Shown piece by piece: positions 42,848-51,664 of a DNA stretch of 64,000 nt. Both the position numbers and the translations under genes were made by a program. The stretch's first letter is position 1. Each line of letters starts with the position of its first letter. The DNA is from CAZAMP01 sp964486455 (lineage in GTDB: Bacteria > Eisenbacteria > RBG-16-71-46 > CAZAMP01), in NCBI GenBank assembly GCA_964486455.1, contig CAZAMP010000014.1, positions 25,960 through 89,959 on the forward strand, in the 5' to 3' direction. The notes below the pieces were generated by a model. The model had not been told where the DNA came from. It searched no databases and saw only the letters and a list, made by a program, of their open reading frames with translations.

Positions 42848-43322
42848 AGCGCCATCCTCTTGCTGCCCACGCTGACAACCACATCTGCACGAGGAAGGGG
42901 AGTACGGGTCCGGAGGCGAGCGTTTCGCCAATCGGTCCTGATGTTTCTTTCGGCGGGCCCACCAAACCGCATTAGGGAGATATCCTCAGGATACGGGAGG
43001 GGTTAGCCGTGCCCCTACGCAAACTGCCGTTCGCGGGATGGGAGGCGCCACACGCCACTCCGTCACCTCCAGGATTGATCCATTTCAGCCGCCGGAGACC
43101 CACGCTTGCCGGATCTCAGTATCTCCTAGTCCAATGTCGGCTGCAGCGTTCGGGAGGTGTTGTCCAGCTCCATCTGGAAATGACTGGCATGTCCGCATCT
43201 CGAAGACTGAGTTGTGTGGCAGTGCGCGGGACCGCAAGTGCGCAACCCGAACCGGCGCAGGTGCGTACTGCCTGGTGTGGGACATCCCCCAGCCACTCCC
43301 ATTACATCACAAGGGGAGAAGT
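42848..43322. other. Divergent intergenic region between the hybrid kinase and the beta-propeller gene
   Basis: About 475 bp with no credible gene; the open frames here lack coding character. A 13-bp dyad TATCC-TCA-GGATA lies at 42981-42993, about 135 bp upstream of the kinase start, and could be an operator. I find no confident promoter hexamer pair and no recognisable riboswitch. Confidence 0.4.
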
Positions 43323-44483
43323 ATGAAAGCGACACAGGTCGGGGCTTCGCGCCTGCTGGCCGCATCCGTACTCGCCGTCTTGTTCCTGTTCACACCGGAC
43401 GTACCGAACGCACAAAACCTGCTCAGCAATCCCGAGAGCATCGTCTGGGACGCGGAGCGGGGGTACTACCTCGTCTCCAACTGGGAGCAGGATGGACCGG
43501 GCGACCCCGGAACGATCGTCCGGATGAATGAGGACGGCACCCAAAGCATGTGGAATGACGATCTCGCGAACGAGTATCAAATCGCCGGGATCTACATCTA
43601 TGGCGACTCGCTTCTCGCCGCGGCGGGGGTGAATCCAAACGCCGGGATCGCAGTCTACAGTCTCGAGACCGCCGAGTTGGTCGATCTCATCGTTCTCCCC
43701 GACGTCGGCCTGCCCAACGACATCACGTCGGATGAGAACGGCGTGATCTATGTGACGGACTACTGGGGCGACAAGCTCTATCGGATCATCGACGGTGTGC
43801 CGAGCGTCTACTTCGACGCGGGGCTTCACAACCCGAACGGAATCCACTACGACCGTGCGAACCGCCGCCTGCTCACCCTGGCGGCGGGACTCGGGGGATG
43901 CCCGGTCATGGCGACCTCACTGGAGGACTCGACGATCTCCTTGATCGTCTACACGGGGTTCTCCGGCTACGATGGGATCGTCGCCGACAGCGAGGGGAGG
44001 ATCTACATCTCCGAATGGACGACCGATTCGATTCACCGATACGACGCGCCGTTCACATCCGGCCACACCGTCTTTTCGAGCGGCCACACCGATCCCGCCG
44101 ACATCTACTATGACGCCGTCCACGATATGATCTGCATTCCCAACTTCACCACACACGACGTGGATTTCGTTCCCGTGACGCCGACCGAGGTGGAAGAGGA
44201 TCCGGGCGACCTGCAAGGTCTCGTGCCCGATCTGCCGCGCAGCCATCCGAATCCCTGCTTTCGCTCGACCTCGGTCGAGTACGAGCTCGATGCCGCGACG
44301 AACGTGCGGATCGTCGTCTACGACATTATGGGAAGGGTGGTGAGGCGCGTCGCCGATGCCTGGCGGGCGTCAGGTTTGCACCGCGAGGCCATCGACCTGT
44401 CGGGACTCGCCGCCGGGATCTACCCGTTCAGAGTGGACGTGCGCGGCGGTGGTGGGTCCGGGACCATCGTTCTCATGCGGTAG
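43323..44483 (+). CDS. Exported SMP-30/NHL-like beta-propeller protein with C-terminal FlgD-like/T9SS-like domain
   Basis: A 386-aa secreted protein. The signal peptide spans residues 1-29 (ending PNAQ). Residues 35-305 are a six-bladed propeller like SMP-30/strictosidine-synthase proteins, with repeated patterns such as NDITSDENGVIYVTDY, NPNGIHYD and DGIVADSEGRIYISEW. From about 310 a Pro/Glu linker leads to an FlgD-Ig-like sorting domain (SHPNPCFRSTSVEYEL, then DIMGRVV and LAAGIYPFRV). GGGGAGAAG precedes ATG 43323; the frame upstream of it is not coding-like. It may be a surface-anchored or secreted lactonase-like or binding protein; no catalytic metal set can be assigned with certainty. 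Confidence 0.82.
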   Translation: MKATQVGASRLLAASVLAVLFLFTPDVPNAQNLLSNPESIVWDAERGYYLVSNWEQDGPGDPGTIVRMNEDGTQSMWNDDLANEYQIAGIYIYGDSLLAAAGVNPNAGIAVYSLETAELVDLIVLPDVGLPNDITSDENGVIYVTDYWGDKLYRIIDGVPSVYFDAGLHNPNGIHYDRANRRLLTLAAGLGGCPVMATSLEDSTISLIVYTGFSGYDGIVADSEGRIYISEWTTDSIHRYDAPFTSGHTVFSSGHTDPADIYYDAVHDMICIPNFTTHDVDFVPVTPTEVEEDPGDLQGLVPDLPRSHPNPCFRSTSVEYELDAATNVRIVVYDIMGRVVRRVADAWRASGLHREAIDLSGLAAGIYPFRVDVRGGGGSGTIVLMR

Positions 44484-44539
44484 GCGCGTCGCCTGACGAC
44501 TGCGCGGCTTTCAGTCGGCTCAGGCCGATCGTCCGGCCT

Positions 44540-45433
44540 CTATGTCCACTCTCTCGTCCACACTGACAGGTTGTAGATCTCGGCGAAACCCATCGAGAGG
44601 TAGAACGGCGTCGCGGAGCCCACGTAGGCGACGGTCGCGCCTTCCTGGCCGCAGCGGTGGATGCCCTCCCGGACCGCCGCCGCGCCGAGACCCATGCGTC
44701 GATAGTCGGGGTCCGTGGCCACCGGCTCGACGTAGGCCACGCGATTGGCGGACTCGATCCACATGCCGCAGTACGACGCGAAGGTCCCGTCTGGCGCCTC
44801 GACCACAACGTTGAGGTCCATCCTGTAGTTGGGCGCCGATTGCATGAACGTCCTCTCTTCGAATCCGTCGTCCGGGGGTTCGTCGCCATGACCGAACCCG
44901 CGAAAGAGGACCCGGTTCAGCCTCGCGATGTCGTTGCCGTCCGCCAAAGTCCGCAGCCGGAACCCGTCCGGCAATTCGATCTCCGGATAGGGATCCGCAA
45001 TGGGCAGGTGGCTCATGGGTTCATCTCGGTCCGTCTCGACGAACCCCGCGTCGCGGGCAATCGCGCGAAACTCGATATCGCGATCATTGATGTAGACCGA
45101 GAGTGATTCCTTCCTTTCCCCGATGGCGCGGATGCGCGCCTCGGCATACTCCAGCATCTCCCTCTTGAGGTCGCCGTGGTCGGGATGGAACTCGAAGTAG
45201 GCTTGGCCCATGCCATGCTCCGGATGGGCAACCCCCACGATCTCCCCATCGGCTTCCCAGAGGCCGATGGATCCCAGGTCGACGTTGTGGATCAAGGGAT
45301 GGAAGTGCATGTACTCCCAGCGGGGCTGCAGCCAGTTCACGTGACCGCCGCTCATCCCGTACGTCCGCTCGAGAAATCGGTTCACTCTCTCGTAGTCGGT
45401 TTCGTGGCGGTAGGGTCGCGATGTTGCGTTCAT
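44540..45433 (-). CDS. GNAT family N-acetyltransferase with two GNAT domains
   Basis: A 297-aa protein with two tandem GNAT-fold units. The first (about 5-135) has GEIVGVAHPEHG but no clear acetyl-CoA loop. The second (about 150-297) has the motif A pattern VATDPDYRRMGLGAAAVREGI followed by ATVAYVGSATPFYLSMGF, consistent with acetyl-CoA binding. Such double-GNAT proteins often have one degenerate domain. It converges with the propeller gene and lies about 30 bp downstream of the M1 peptidase gene on the same strand. The acceptor substrate is unknown. Confidence 0.85.
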   Translation of the reverse strand: MNATSRPYRHETDYERVNRFLERTYGMSGGHVNWLQPRWEYMHFHPLIHNVDLGSIGLWEADGEIVGVAHPEHGMGQAYFEFHPDHGDLKREMLEYAEARIRAIGERKESLSVYINDRDIEFRAIARDAGFVETDRDEPMSHLPIADPYPEIELPDGFRLRTLADGNDIARLNRVLFRGFGHGDEPPDDGFEERTFMQSAPNYRMDLNVVVEAPDGTFASYCGMWIESANRVAYVEPVATDPDYRRMGLGAAAVREGIHRCGQEGATVAYVGSATPFYLSMGFAEIYNLSVWTREWT

Positions 45434-45463
45434 CGTGTTTCTCGCGTGGCTGAAGGTCAGGCT

Positions 45464-47557
45464 CTACCGCGTCATCACGAGTCGCGTGTCGACCTCACAG
45501 CAGTCGGTCTCGAGCTTCACGAAATAGATGCCGCTGGCGACGCGGTAGCCGGAATCGTTTCGTCCGTCCCAGACGACCGCATGTTCCATCGCCTGCTTCT
45601 GGGCATCCACGAGCGTGCGGACGATCCGCCCCTGGCCGTCGTAGAGTCGGAGCAGCACATCCGACTCCCGCCCGAGCACGTAGGTGATCCGACTCGATCC
45701 CTGCGCCGGATTCGGTGCAGGGGCGCGAAGCGTCGCTAGGGTCGAAATGCCGCGCCTCGGGAAGACCGCCTTGAGCACCCAGTTCTCCGGATCGAGCACG
45801 ACGGCGGTCGGTTCGTCATCGACGTGCAGCGTGAAGCGCTCTTCGCGCCGGTTGTTCGAGACGGTGAACAGGACGTCGCCACCGGTCGTTTCGACCAGGA
45901 CATCGATCGGCATCTCGAACACCGGGTATTGCGTCTGGAGCTGCGATATCCAGAGCGTCACGTCGTAGCCACCACCGGCGCGCGTGGTTCCCCACTCGTA
46001 GCGGTAATGCGGGCGCCCCGGATGGTAGACCCACTGTGTGAAGAATGCGTCGAGGGAACGTCCGGAGATCTCTTCCGCCACCGCGACGAAATCAGCGGTC
46101 TCCACGACCTCGCCGTCCGGCTCGCCGTGTCGCTCTCCGTAGGTGCGGATGATCTCGAAGAAGTCGTCGTCACCCACGATGTGGCGGAGCATGTGAAGGA
46201 TCAACGCGCCCTTGCGATAGGGCGTCCAGCCGAAGAGCGGGGAGGGGTCGTAGACCGTTCCGCTGAGAAAGAACTCCACGTACCTTCCGGCGGTGGGCGG
46301 GAAAATGTCGAACTCGTTGGCCACGTAGGCGTGGTAGTCGTCCATGCCGCCCAGGTGTTCGAACCACAACGCTTCCGCGTAGGTGGCGAATCCCTCGTTG
46401 AGCCAGACGTCGCGCCAGTCGGCGAGCGATACCCAATCCCCCCACCACTGATGGGCCAGCTCGTGCACGTAGATCCACTCGCTAGGGCGGGTCGAGTTGA
46501 CTGAGTCGATCATGGACATGCTGAGAGACGTGCATGTCTGATGCTCCATCGCGCCGCCGCCCCACTGGATCTGAGCCTGGCCGTACTTCTCGTCCCAGAA
46601 TGGATAGGGGCCGAAGGTGTCGGACTGGTGCCGCACCATCTCGGGTACGCGTTCGAAGGAGTACTCGGCGTCGGCCCGGTCCTCCGGATAGACGTAGTAG
46701 GGGAGGGGAACGTCGACGCTGTCGGCGTCGACCGCGATCCGGACGGTGTCGGCGAAGACGTCGTAGTTCGAGATCGCGAGCGAGACGAGATAGGTCGGGA
46801 TGAGATGCGATTCGCGCCAGTTGTACGTGACCGTCCCGTCACCTTCATCGTCGACTCCCAGCAGCACACCGTTCGAGGCCACGAAATAGATCTCCGGCAC
46901 GCGGACGCTGATGTCGATCATGGCCTTGTCTCTCAGATCGTCCTTGCACGGCCACCACTCTTCGCTTCGGTCCGGTACGCTGAGCGTGTAGATCATGGGC
47001 GCCAGCGTACCTTCGTCTTCCAGTCCATGCTCCTTGAAGGCGAACGCGGGGCCGAAGCCGGTCTGATCATCCGTGGGGGGGGTGCCCGAGTAAGGGATGG
47101 TGACGTCGATGTTCTCACCCAGGTTGGCCGGCTGGTCGAGGAGGACGCGGACTTTGGCGTCCGTGAGGTGACTCACGTTCGCGACGCCGTGACTCTGGCT
47201 CAACACCTCACCGAGGTCGTAGTCGTTGTGAAGATCCACGACGAATTCACTCAGCCCGTCGATCGTGGCCGTGGCGTCGATTCGGACGCTTCCCGCGATC
47301 GTCCCCTCATCGATCGAGATCTCCGTGAGATGGAGTGTGTAGATGCGGACGTCGTATCCACGATCATCGATCTGGAAGGTCTTTGCTGCGCTTTGGATGG
47401 CATGGAGCGATTGGGATCGTTTGCAGGGATGTTCCCACTGTGTGAGATCCATCTCCTCGGCGTGCGCGTCGCATATCCCCCCGCCGATCGCGAGCGATGC
47501 GACGAGCAGCGTCAGCGCCGGTACCCGTATGTAGGATTGCTGCCGGAATCTGCGCAT
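45464..47557 (-). CDS. Exported M1 family metallopeptidase with C-terminal FlgD-like domain
   Basis: A 697-aa exported aminopeptidase-like enzyme. A signal peptide (residues 1-30, ending DAHAEE) precedes the N-terminal beta domain. The substrate-binding loop is GGAMEHQ, a variant of GAMEN (about 332). The zinc site is complete: HELAHQWWGD (about 362) and NEGFATYAE 18 residues later. A conserved Tyr region follows near 450. The C-terminal 85 residues form an FlgD-like sorting domain (APAPNPAQGSSRITYVL to SGIYFVKLET). ATG 47557 has AAGGAGAG upstream. It probably digests peptides at the cell surface or outside the cell. It belongs to the aminopeptidase N/leukotriene hydrolase clan; exact specificity is unknown. 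Confidence 0.92.
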   Translation of the reverse strand: MRRFRQQSYIRVPALTLLVASLAIGGGICDAHAEEMDLTQWEHPCKRSQSLHAIQSAAKTFQIDDRGYDVRIYTLHLTEISIDEGTIAGSVRIDATATIDGLSEFVVDLHNDYDLGEVLSQSHGVANVSHLTDAKVRVLLDQPANLGENIDVTIPYSGTPPTDDQTGFGPAFAFKEHGLEDEGTLAPMIYTLSVPDRSEEWWPCKDDLRDKAMIDISVRVPEIYFVASNGVLLGVDDEGDGTVTYNWRESHLIPTYLVSLAISNYDVFADTVRIAVDADSVDVPLPYYVYPEDRADAEYSFERVPEMVRHQSDTFGPYPFWDEKYGQAQIQWGGGAMEHQTCTSLSMSMIDSVNSTRPSEWIYVHELAHQWWGDWVSLADWRDVWLNEGFATYAEALWFEHLGGMDDYHAYVANEFDIFPPTAGRYVEFFLSGTVYDPSPLFGWTPYRKGALILHMLRHIVGDDDFFEIIRTYGERHGEPDGEVVETADFVAVAEEISGRSLDAFFTQWVYHPGRPHYRYEWGTTRAGGGYDVTLWISQLQTQYPVFEMPIDVLVETTGGDVLFTVSNNRREERFTLHVDDEPTAVVLDPENWVLKAVFPRRGISTLATLRAPAPNPAQGSSRITYVLGRESDVLLRLYDGQGRIVRTLVDAQKQAMEHAVVWDGRNDSGYRVASGIYFVKLETDCCEVDTRLVMTR

Positions 47558-47691
47558 GGACACTCTCCTTACGGCGGTCGTGGCAAAATCGGCATGAGTG
47601 TAGTCGCCAGGTCGGTGCGGCGAAAGCGCTTTGCGCACGTCGTGAGAACGCTCTTATGGGTCGGCCGGTTCCGTCTCGGCCTTTTCTCGAG

Positions 47692-49503
47692 CTATCTCTC
47701 CACCTCGTCGCGCAGCTTCCACTGGACGTAGAGCCGATGGAAGTAGGTCTCGGGTCTGTTCAGCGCGGCGAAGTCTCCGATCTCGCGAACCGTGCCCCGG
47801 TCCAGGACGACGATCTGATCCGCGCGCTCGAGCGTTGCCGGGCGATGCGTGACGACGATCGCCGTGCACGAGGGAAGCGCGGTGAGGAGATCGCGCCAGA
47901 CCGCCTCTTCGGTCTCGGCATCGAGGCTCGCCGTGCAATCGTCCAGGAGCAGGATCGACGGCCGGCCGGCGAGCGCCCTCGCCAACGCCACACGTTGCTT
48001 CTGTCCGCCCGAGAGCCGTAGCCCTCTTGAGCCCACGAGCGTCTCGAGTCCATCGGTCCAGCCTTCGATCTCCTCGCGGAGGCGTGCGGCATCGATCGCC
48101 TCTTCGATCGCGGGGTCCTCGATCCACTCGCGGCCGAATCGGATGTTCTCCCGCACCGACGTCGAGAAGAGGAGCGGTTCCTGCGAGACGAACCCGATCG
48201 CCTGGCGTAGCGCCTGCGGTGGCCATTCCCTCGCGTCGCGACCACCCACCAAGAGACGACCGCCCGTGGGATCGACGACCCGGGGCACCATCGCGAGCGC
48301 GCTGCTCTTGCCCGATCCGATCTCGCCCGCGAGCGCGGTCATCGACCCCGGCACGGCCTCGAAGCTCACGTCGTTCAGCACGTCGGCGCCGGCGTCCGTG
48401 TAGCGGAAGCCCACGCCGTCGAAGTGCACGGTGAGCCGATCGGTCGTCGTCGGCGGGCTCGAGATGTCGGTGATGAGCGGTCCGTCGGGTCTTCGCGGCA
48501 TCGGTGCTCCGTCGAGACGGTCACTCACCTCCGGCGGCGTGAACTCCAGCTCGCTGATCCGCCCGACGGTCACGGCACTGAGTCGCCCGCGCACGAAGAA
48601 CTGCCCCACGTCGAACATGGGCCACACCAGGAGCAGCACGTACGAGTCGAATGCGATGAGATCGCCGAGCGAGATCGATCCCTGGATGGCCGCGACCCCT
48701 CCGGCCAGCAACACGCCCACGATCGCGAGCTGCCAGATGTGCCCGTAGAGCGAATCGATCACCGCCTGCCACCGGACCGCCCGGATCTCCGCGCACCGCT
48801 GGTCGTCCACGGCGGCCTCGACCGTACGTCTCTGCACGTCCTCGGCGGCGAACGCCTTCACCACTCGGATCCCGCTGAAGCAGCTCTCGAGCTTCTCATT
48901 GAGCCGCGAGATCGTCTCCTGGACGGTCTTGTAGCGCGCGTGCAGCTTTCCCGCCGTGATGATGAAGAGCCCGATTAGGACGGGGAGGGGACCCGCCGCG
49001 TAGAGCGTGAGCTCCGGGTTGAGCCGGACCATCATGACGATCCCGAAGATGATGATGCTGAACGCCTCGATCACCCGAAAGATCCCCGAGCACATGTACC
49101 AGGAGAGCTTCTCCGTGATGTCGTCCGTGAGCCGTGTGACGAGGTCGCCCGTCCGGAAGCGCGAGAAGAACGTTGGTCCCATATCCAGGAGATGCTCGAA
49201 GGCGCGCTGGCGGACACCGAAGTCGAACCGGGTGTTGAGTCGGGCCCGCATCGTCTGCATTGTCACGTAGACGACGAACTGCCCGAGCCCGAGGGCCACC
49301 AGCACGAGCGCGTTTTGCAGCAGGAAACCGGCGCCCGTGGCGTTCTCGATGCCGTTCACGATCCGCTTCAAGATGATCGGGTAAACGACTAAAATGGCAG
49401 CGTTTACGATCGTTAGAATCAATAGAATGGGGACTTCGTGCCGATAGGGCCGCCAGTAAGCCACCATCCAACGTGCCTGCTCACGAAGGCTCATGGGCTG
49501 CAT
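47692..49503 (-). CDS. ABC exporter half-transporter, subunit with degenerate Walker B
   Basis: A 603-aa half-transporter with six transmembrane helices (about 15-330) and a C-terminal NBD. Its Walker A is GEIGSGKS, the signature LRLSGGQKQR is consensus, but the Walker B end reads ILLLDDC, with Asp in place of the catalytic Glu. ATG 49503 is preceded by GGAGGG and overlaps the upstream ABC gene by 23 bp. It pairs with that subunit as a heterodimeric exporter of the BmrCD/LmrCD/TM287-288 class. The switch His is present in VVTHRPATLE. Substrates may be drugs, lipids or peptides. Confidence 0.93.
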   Translation of the reverse strand: MQPMSLREQARWMVAYWRPYRHEVPILLILTIVNAAILVVYPIILKRIVNGIENATGAGFLLQNALVLVALGLGQFVVYVTMQTMRARLNTRFDFGVRQRAFEHLLDMGPTFFSRFRTGDLVTRLTDDITEKLSWYMCSGIFRVIEAFSIIIFGIVMMVRLNPELTLYAAGPLPVLIGLFIITAGKLHARYKTVQETISRLNEKLESCFSGIRVVKAFAAEDVQRRTVEAAVDDQRCAEIRAVRWQAVIDSLYGHIWQLAIVGVLLAGGVAAIQGSISLGDLIAFDSYVLLLVWPMFDVGQFFVRGRLSAVTVGRISELEFTPPEVSDRLDGAPMPRRPDGPLITDISSPPTTTDRLTVHFDGVGFRYTDAGADVLNDVSFEAVPGSMTALAGEIGSGKSSALAMVPRVVDPTGGRLLVGGRDAREWPPQALRQAIGFVSQEPLLFSTSVRENIRFGREWIEDPAIEEAIDAARLREEIEGWTDGLETLVGSRGLRLSGGQKQRVALARALAGRPSILLLDDCTASLDAETEEAVWRDLLTALPSCTAIVVTHRPATLERADQIVVLDRGTVREIGDFAALNRPETYFHRLYVQWKLRDEVER

Positions 49504-51277
49504 AGCTTCCCTCCGTGAGTTGTAGGTCGTGGAGTGAGCGGTATAGGCCGCCCATGTCGAGGAGCTCCTCGTGCGAGCCCCTTTCGACGATCCGCCCGTG
49601 ATGGACCACAAAGATCGTGTCGCAGCGTCGGATCGTCGACAGCCGGTGCGCGATGATGAGTGCCGTCCGTCCCTCGAATGTCCGTTCCATGGCGCGCCCG
49701 ATCGTTGCCTCCGTCGCCGGGTCGACGGCGCTCGTCGCCTCGTCGAGGATCAGAAGCGCCGGGTCGTGAACGATCGCGCGCGTGAACGAGAGGAGCTGCC
49801 GCTCCCCGACCGAGACGTTTGCCCCGCGTTCGGAGAGATCCGAGGCGTAGCCGTCGGGCAGACGGGCGACGACGCGGTTCGACAGCGTGAGACCCGCCGC
49901 CGCCTCGACGCGTTCGCGCGTCACGTCACGGCCGAGCGTGAGGTTCGCCTCGAGGTTCCCGGGGAAGAGATAGATGTCCTGCAGCACGAGGCCGATCTTT
50001 CGACGAAGCTCTGCCTGCCGCATCGAGCGGATGTCGACCCCATCGATGAGTATGCGCCCTCGCGTCACCTCGTAGAAGCGAAGCAGCAGCGAGACGACCG
50101 TGGTCTTTCCGCCGCCGGTCGGTCCCACGAGCGCGCATCGGGATCCCGCGGGAATGCGAAGTGACACGTCCTGGAGCACCCACTCGCCGTCGTCCCGGTA
50201 TCGGAACCAGACGTTTTCGAAGCGGACCTCGTTCGCGAGACCGGGCCAATCGAGCGGACGCTCTGGATCGTCGATCGTCAGCGGTTCCTTGAGAAGGAGA
50301 AAGATCCGCTCGGCGGCGGCGATCGCCTTCTGGATGACGGCGAGCTGCTCCGAAAGCCGGAAGAGCGGATCGAAGAAGCGCCGCACGTACCCGATGAACA
50401 TGGCGAGCGTGCCGATGGTCACGAGCCCCGAAAGCGCCCACATCCCGCCGATCCCGAGGATCAGCGCGAACGCTACGGCTTCGAGAAAGAAGATCACGTT
50501 GAACCAGAGGACGATGAGCCGCTCGCCGCGAAACTCGACGCGGAACTTCTCGCGATTGAGCCGCTGGAAGTTGCCGGCCGCCCAGTGACGCCGCTCGAAC
50601 GCGCGGAGTACCGGCATCCCCTGAATGAACTCCGTTAGCCGGGCGCAGATCTCGGCGGTGAGCTTTCGCACCTCGATGAAGATCGGGTAGGTGCGTTTCT
50701 GGAAGAAGATCGTCACGCCGAGAAGGCACGGGAGAATGATCGCCGTGACCAGCGTGAGCCGCACACTCACCATCGCCATGGCAACGTACATCCCCACGAA
50801 CAGAAAGAGATCGCCGAGCAACATCACGGACGTCGTTGTGAACAGCATGCGGAGTGCCTGCGTGTCGTTTTCGACGCGGGAGAGCAACCGGCCGGGCGGC
50901 TGACCGTCGTAGAAGCTCATGGGAAGTCGCAGCAGGTGGGCAAAGAGCTTTTTCTTGATGCGCGCCATCATGGACTGGCCGGCCCACTCCAACCAGTTCC
51001 GCATCGCGTACGTGATACCGAGGTGCGCAAGCTGCGCGGCCAGGTAGAGCATGACCGTGACACGGAGACCGGACGTGTCGCCGCCTGCGATGTTCACGTC
51101 GATCGCGCGCTTGATGAGTATCGGGCCCGCGATAACCAGTGCCGACGCGGTGAGGAGCAGCACGAGGGCACCGCCGAAGTGCCAGCCGTATGGCCTGAAG
51201 AGGGGCCGTAAGCGGCCCAGCACTTCCCGGTTGGTCATGTCGCCGCTGCGTTCGGTCTCGAATCCGTCCCGAAACAT
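49481..51277 (-). CDS. ABC exporter half-transporter, subunit with degenerate signature motif
   Basis: A 598-aa half-transporter with six transmembrane helices and one NBD. Walker A is GPTGGGKT and Walker B LLILDEAT keeps the catalytic Glu. The signature is degenerate (VSVGERQ in place of LSGGQ). ATG 51277 has TGGAG at a good distance; the in-frame ATG at 51301 has no usable spacing. Combined with the partner's Asp Walker B, one composite ATP site is catalytic and the other degenerate, as in asymmetric heterodimeric exporters. It is co-transcribed with the downstream subunit (23-bp overlap). Confidence 0.93.
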   Translation of the reverse strand: MFRDGFETERSGDMTNREVLGRLRPLFRPYGWHFGGALVLLLTASALVIAGPILIKRAIDVNIAGGDTSGLRVTVMLYLAAQLAHLGITYAMRNWLEWAGQSMMARIKKKLFAHLLRLPMSFYDGQPPGRLLSRVENDTQALRMLFTTTSVMLLGDLFLFVGMYVAMAMVSVRLTLVTAIILPCLLGVTIFFQKRTYPIFIEVRKLTAEICARLTEFIQGMPVLRAFERRHWAAGNFQRLNREKFRVEFRGERLIVLWFNVIFFLEAVAFALILGIGGMWALSGLVTIGTLAMFIGYVRRFFDPLFRLSEQLAVIQKAIAAAERIFLLLKEPLTIDDPERPLDWPGLANEVRFENVWFRYRDDGEWVLQDVSLRIPAGSRCALVGPTGGGKTTVVSLLLRFYEVTRGRILIDGVDIRSMRQAELRRKIGLVLQDIYLFPGNLEANLTLGRDVTRERVEAAAGLTLSNRVVARLPDGYASDLSERGANVSVGERQLLSFTRAIVHDPALLILDEATSAVDPATEATIGRAMERTFEGRTALIIAHRLSTIRRCDTIFVVHHGRIVERGSHEELLDMGGLYRSLHDLQLTEGSYAAHEPS

Positions 51278-51664
51278 GCGATCACTCCAGTCGCCGATCA
51301 CTCCGGAGCGCGGGTCGCCGCGGCCGATCTAAGATTGATGCGACCCAAACGAAAAAGCCACGTTACCCTGCGCCGGAGAACACCCTGAGAAATCGAACCC
51401 CTTCCGACACGATGCCGGAAGGCGACCCATCAATGGGTCCTACTGGTTCTCGCTTCCCTGGATCATGGGTCTGCTCCTACGCACGGCTACGTGGCTCTTA
51501 CGTAAATGCGATCTTACTCAATCGCGCGCTGCACTGTCAACGCTCGCAGCCTAGCCTCAATCCGTCAGAAACCCGCGGCGAAAAACGCTCTCACGCCTTT
51601 TCTCTCGTGGATTTCCGACGGACTGAGGCCAGATGACGGCATACGGACGCCGCGGAGGCTTGTT
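51278..51664. other. Leader/intergenic region between the GT2 gene and the ABC exporter genes
   Basis: About 390 bp with no credible gene. It would be the promoter and 5' leader of the leftward ABC pair. Two adjacent hairpins (51400-51439) are its only clear structure. Confidence 0.4.
51400..51439. promoter_or_regulatory. Two adjacent stem-loops in the ABC exporter leader
   Basis: Hairpin one has perfect 7-bp arms CCTTCCG (51400-51406) and CGGAAGG (51416-51422) around a 9-base loop. One base later, GACCCAT (51424-51430) pairs with ATGGGTC (51433-51439) around two bases, a near-perfect palindrome. Neither is followed by a T-run, so they are not simple terminators. The second may be an operator for a dimeric repressor; together they could be a structured leader of the ABC genes starting at 51277. 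Confidence 0.3.

Noticed and set aside
42990..43080. Possible riboswitch (GCAAA-containing G-rich stretch) upstream of the propeller gene
   Set aside because: I could not fold the conserved helices of c-di-GMP or cobalamin classes; only isolated short matches.
51340..51410. T-loop-like GGTTCGATT on the minus strand, considered as a tRNA
   Set aside because: The putative T-stem pairs poorly, and I could not find matching acceptor, D or anticodon stems.
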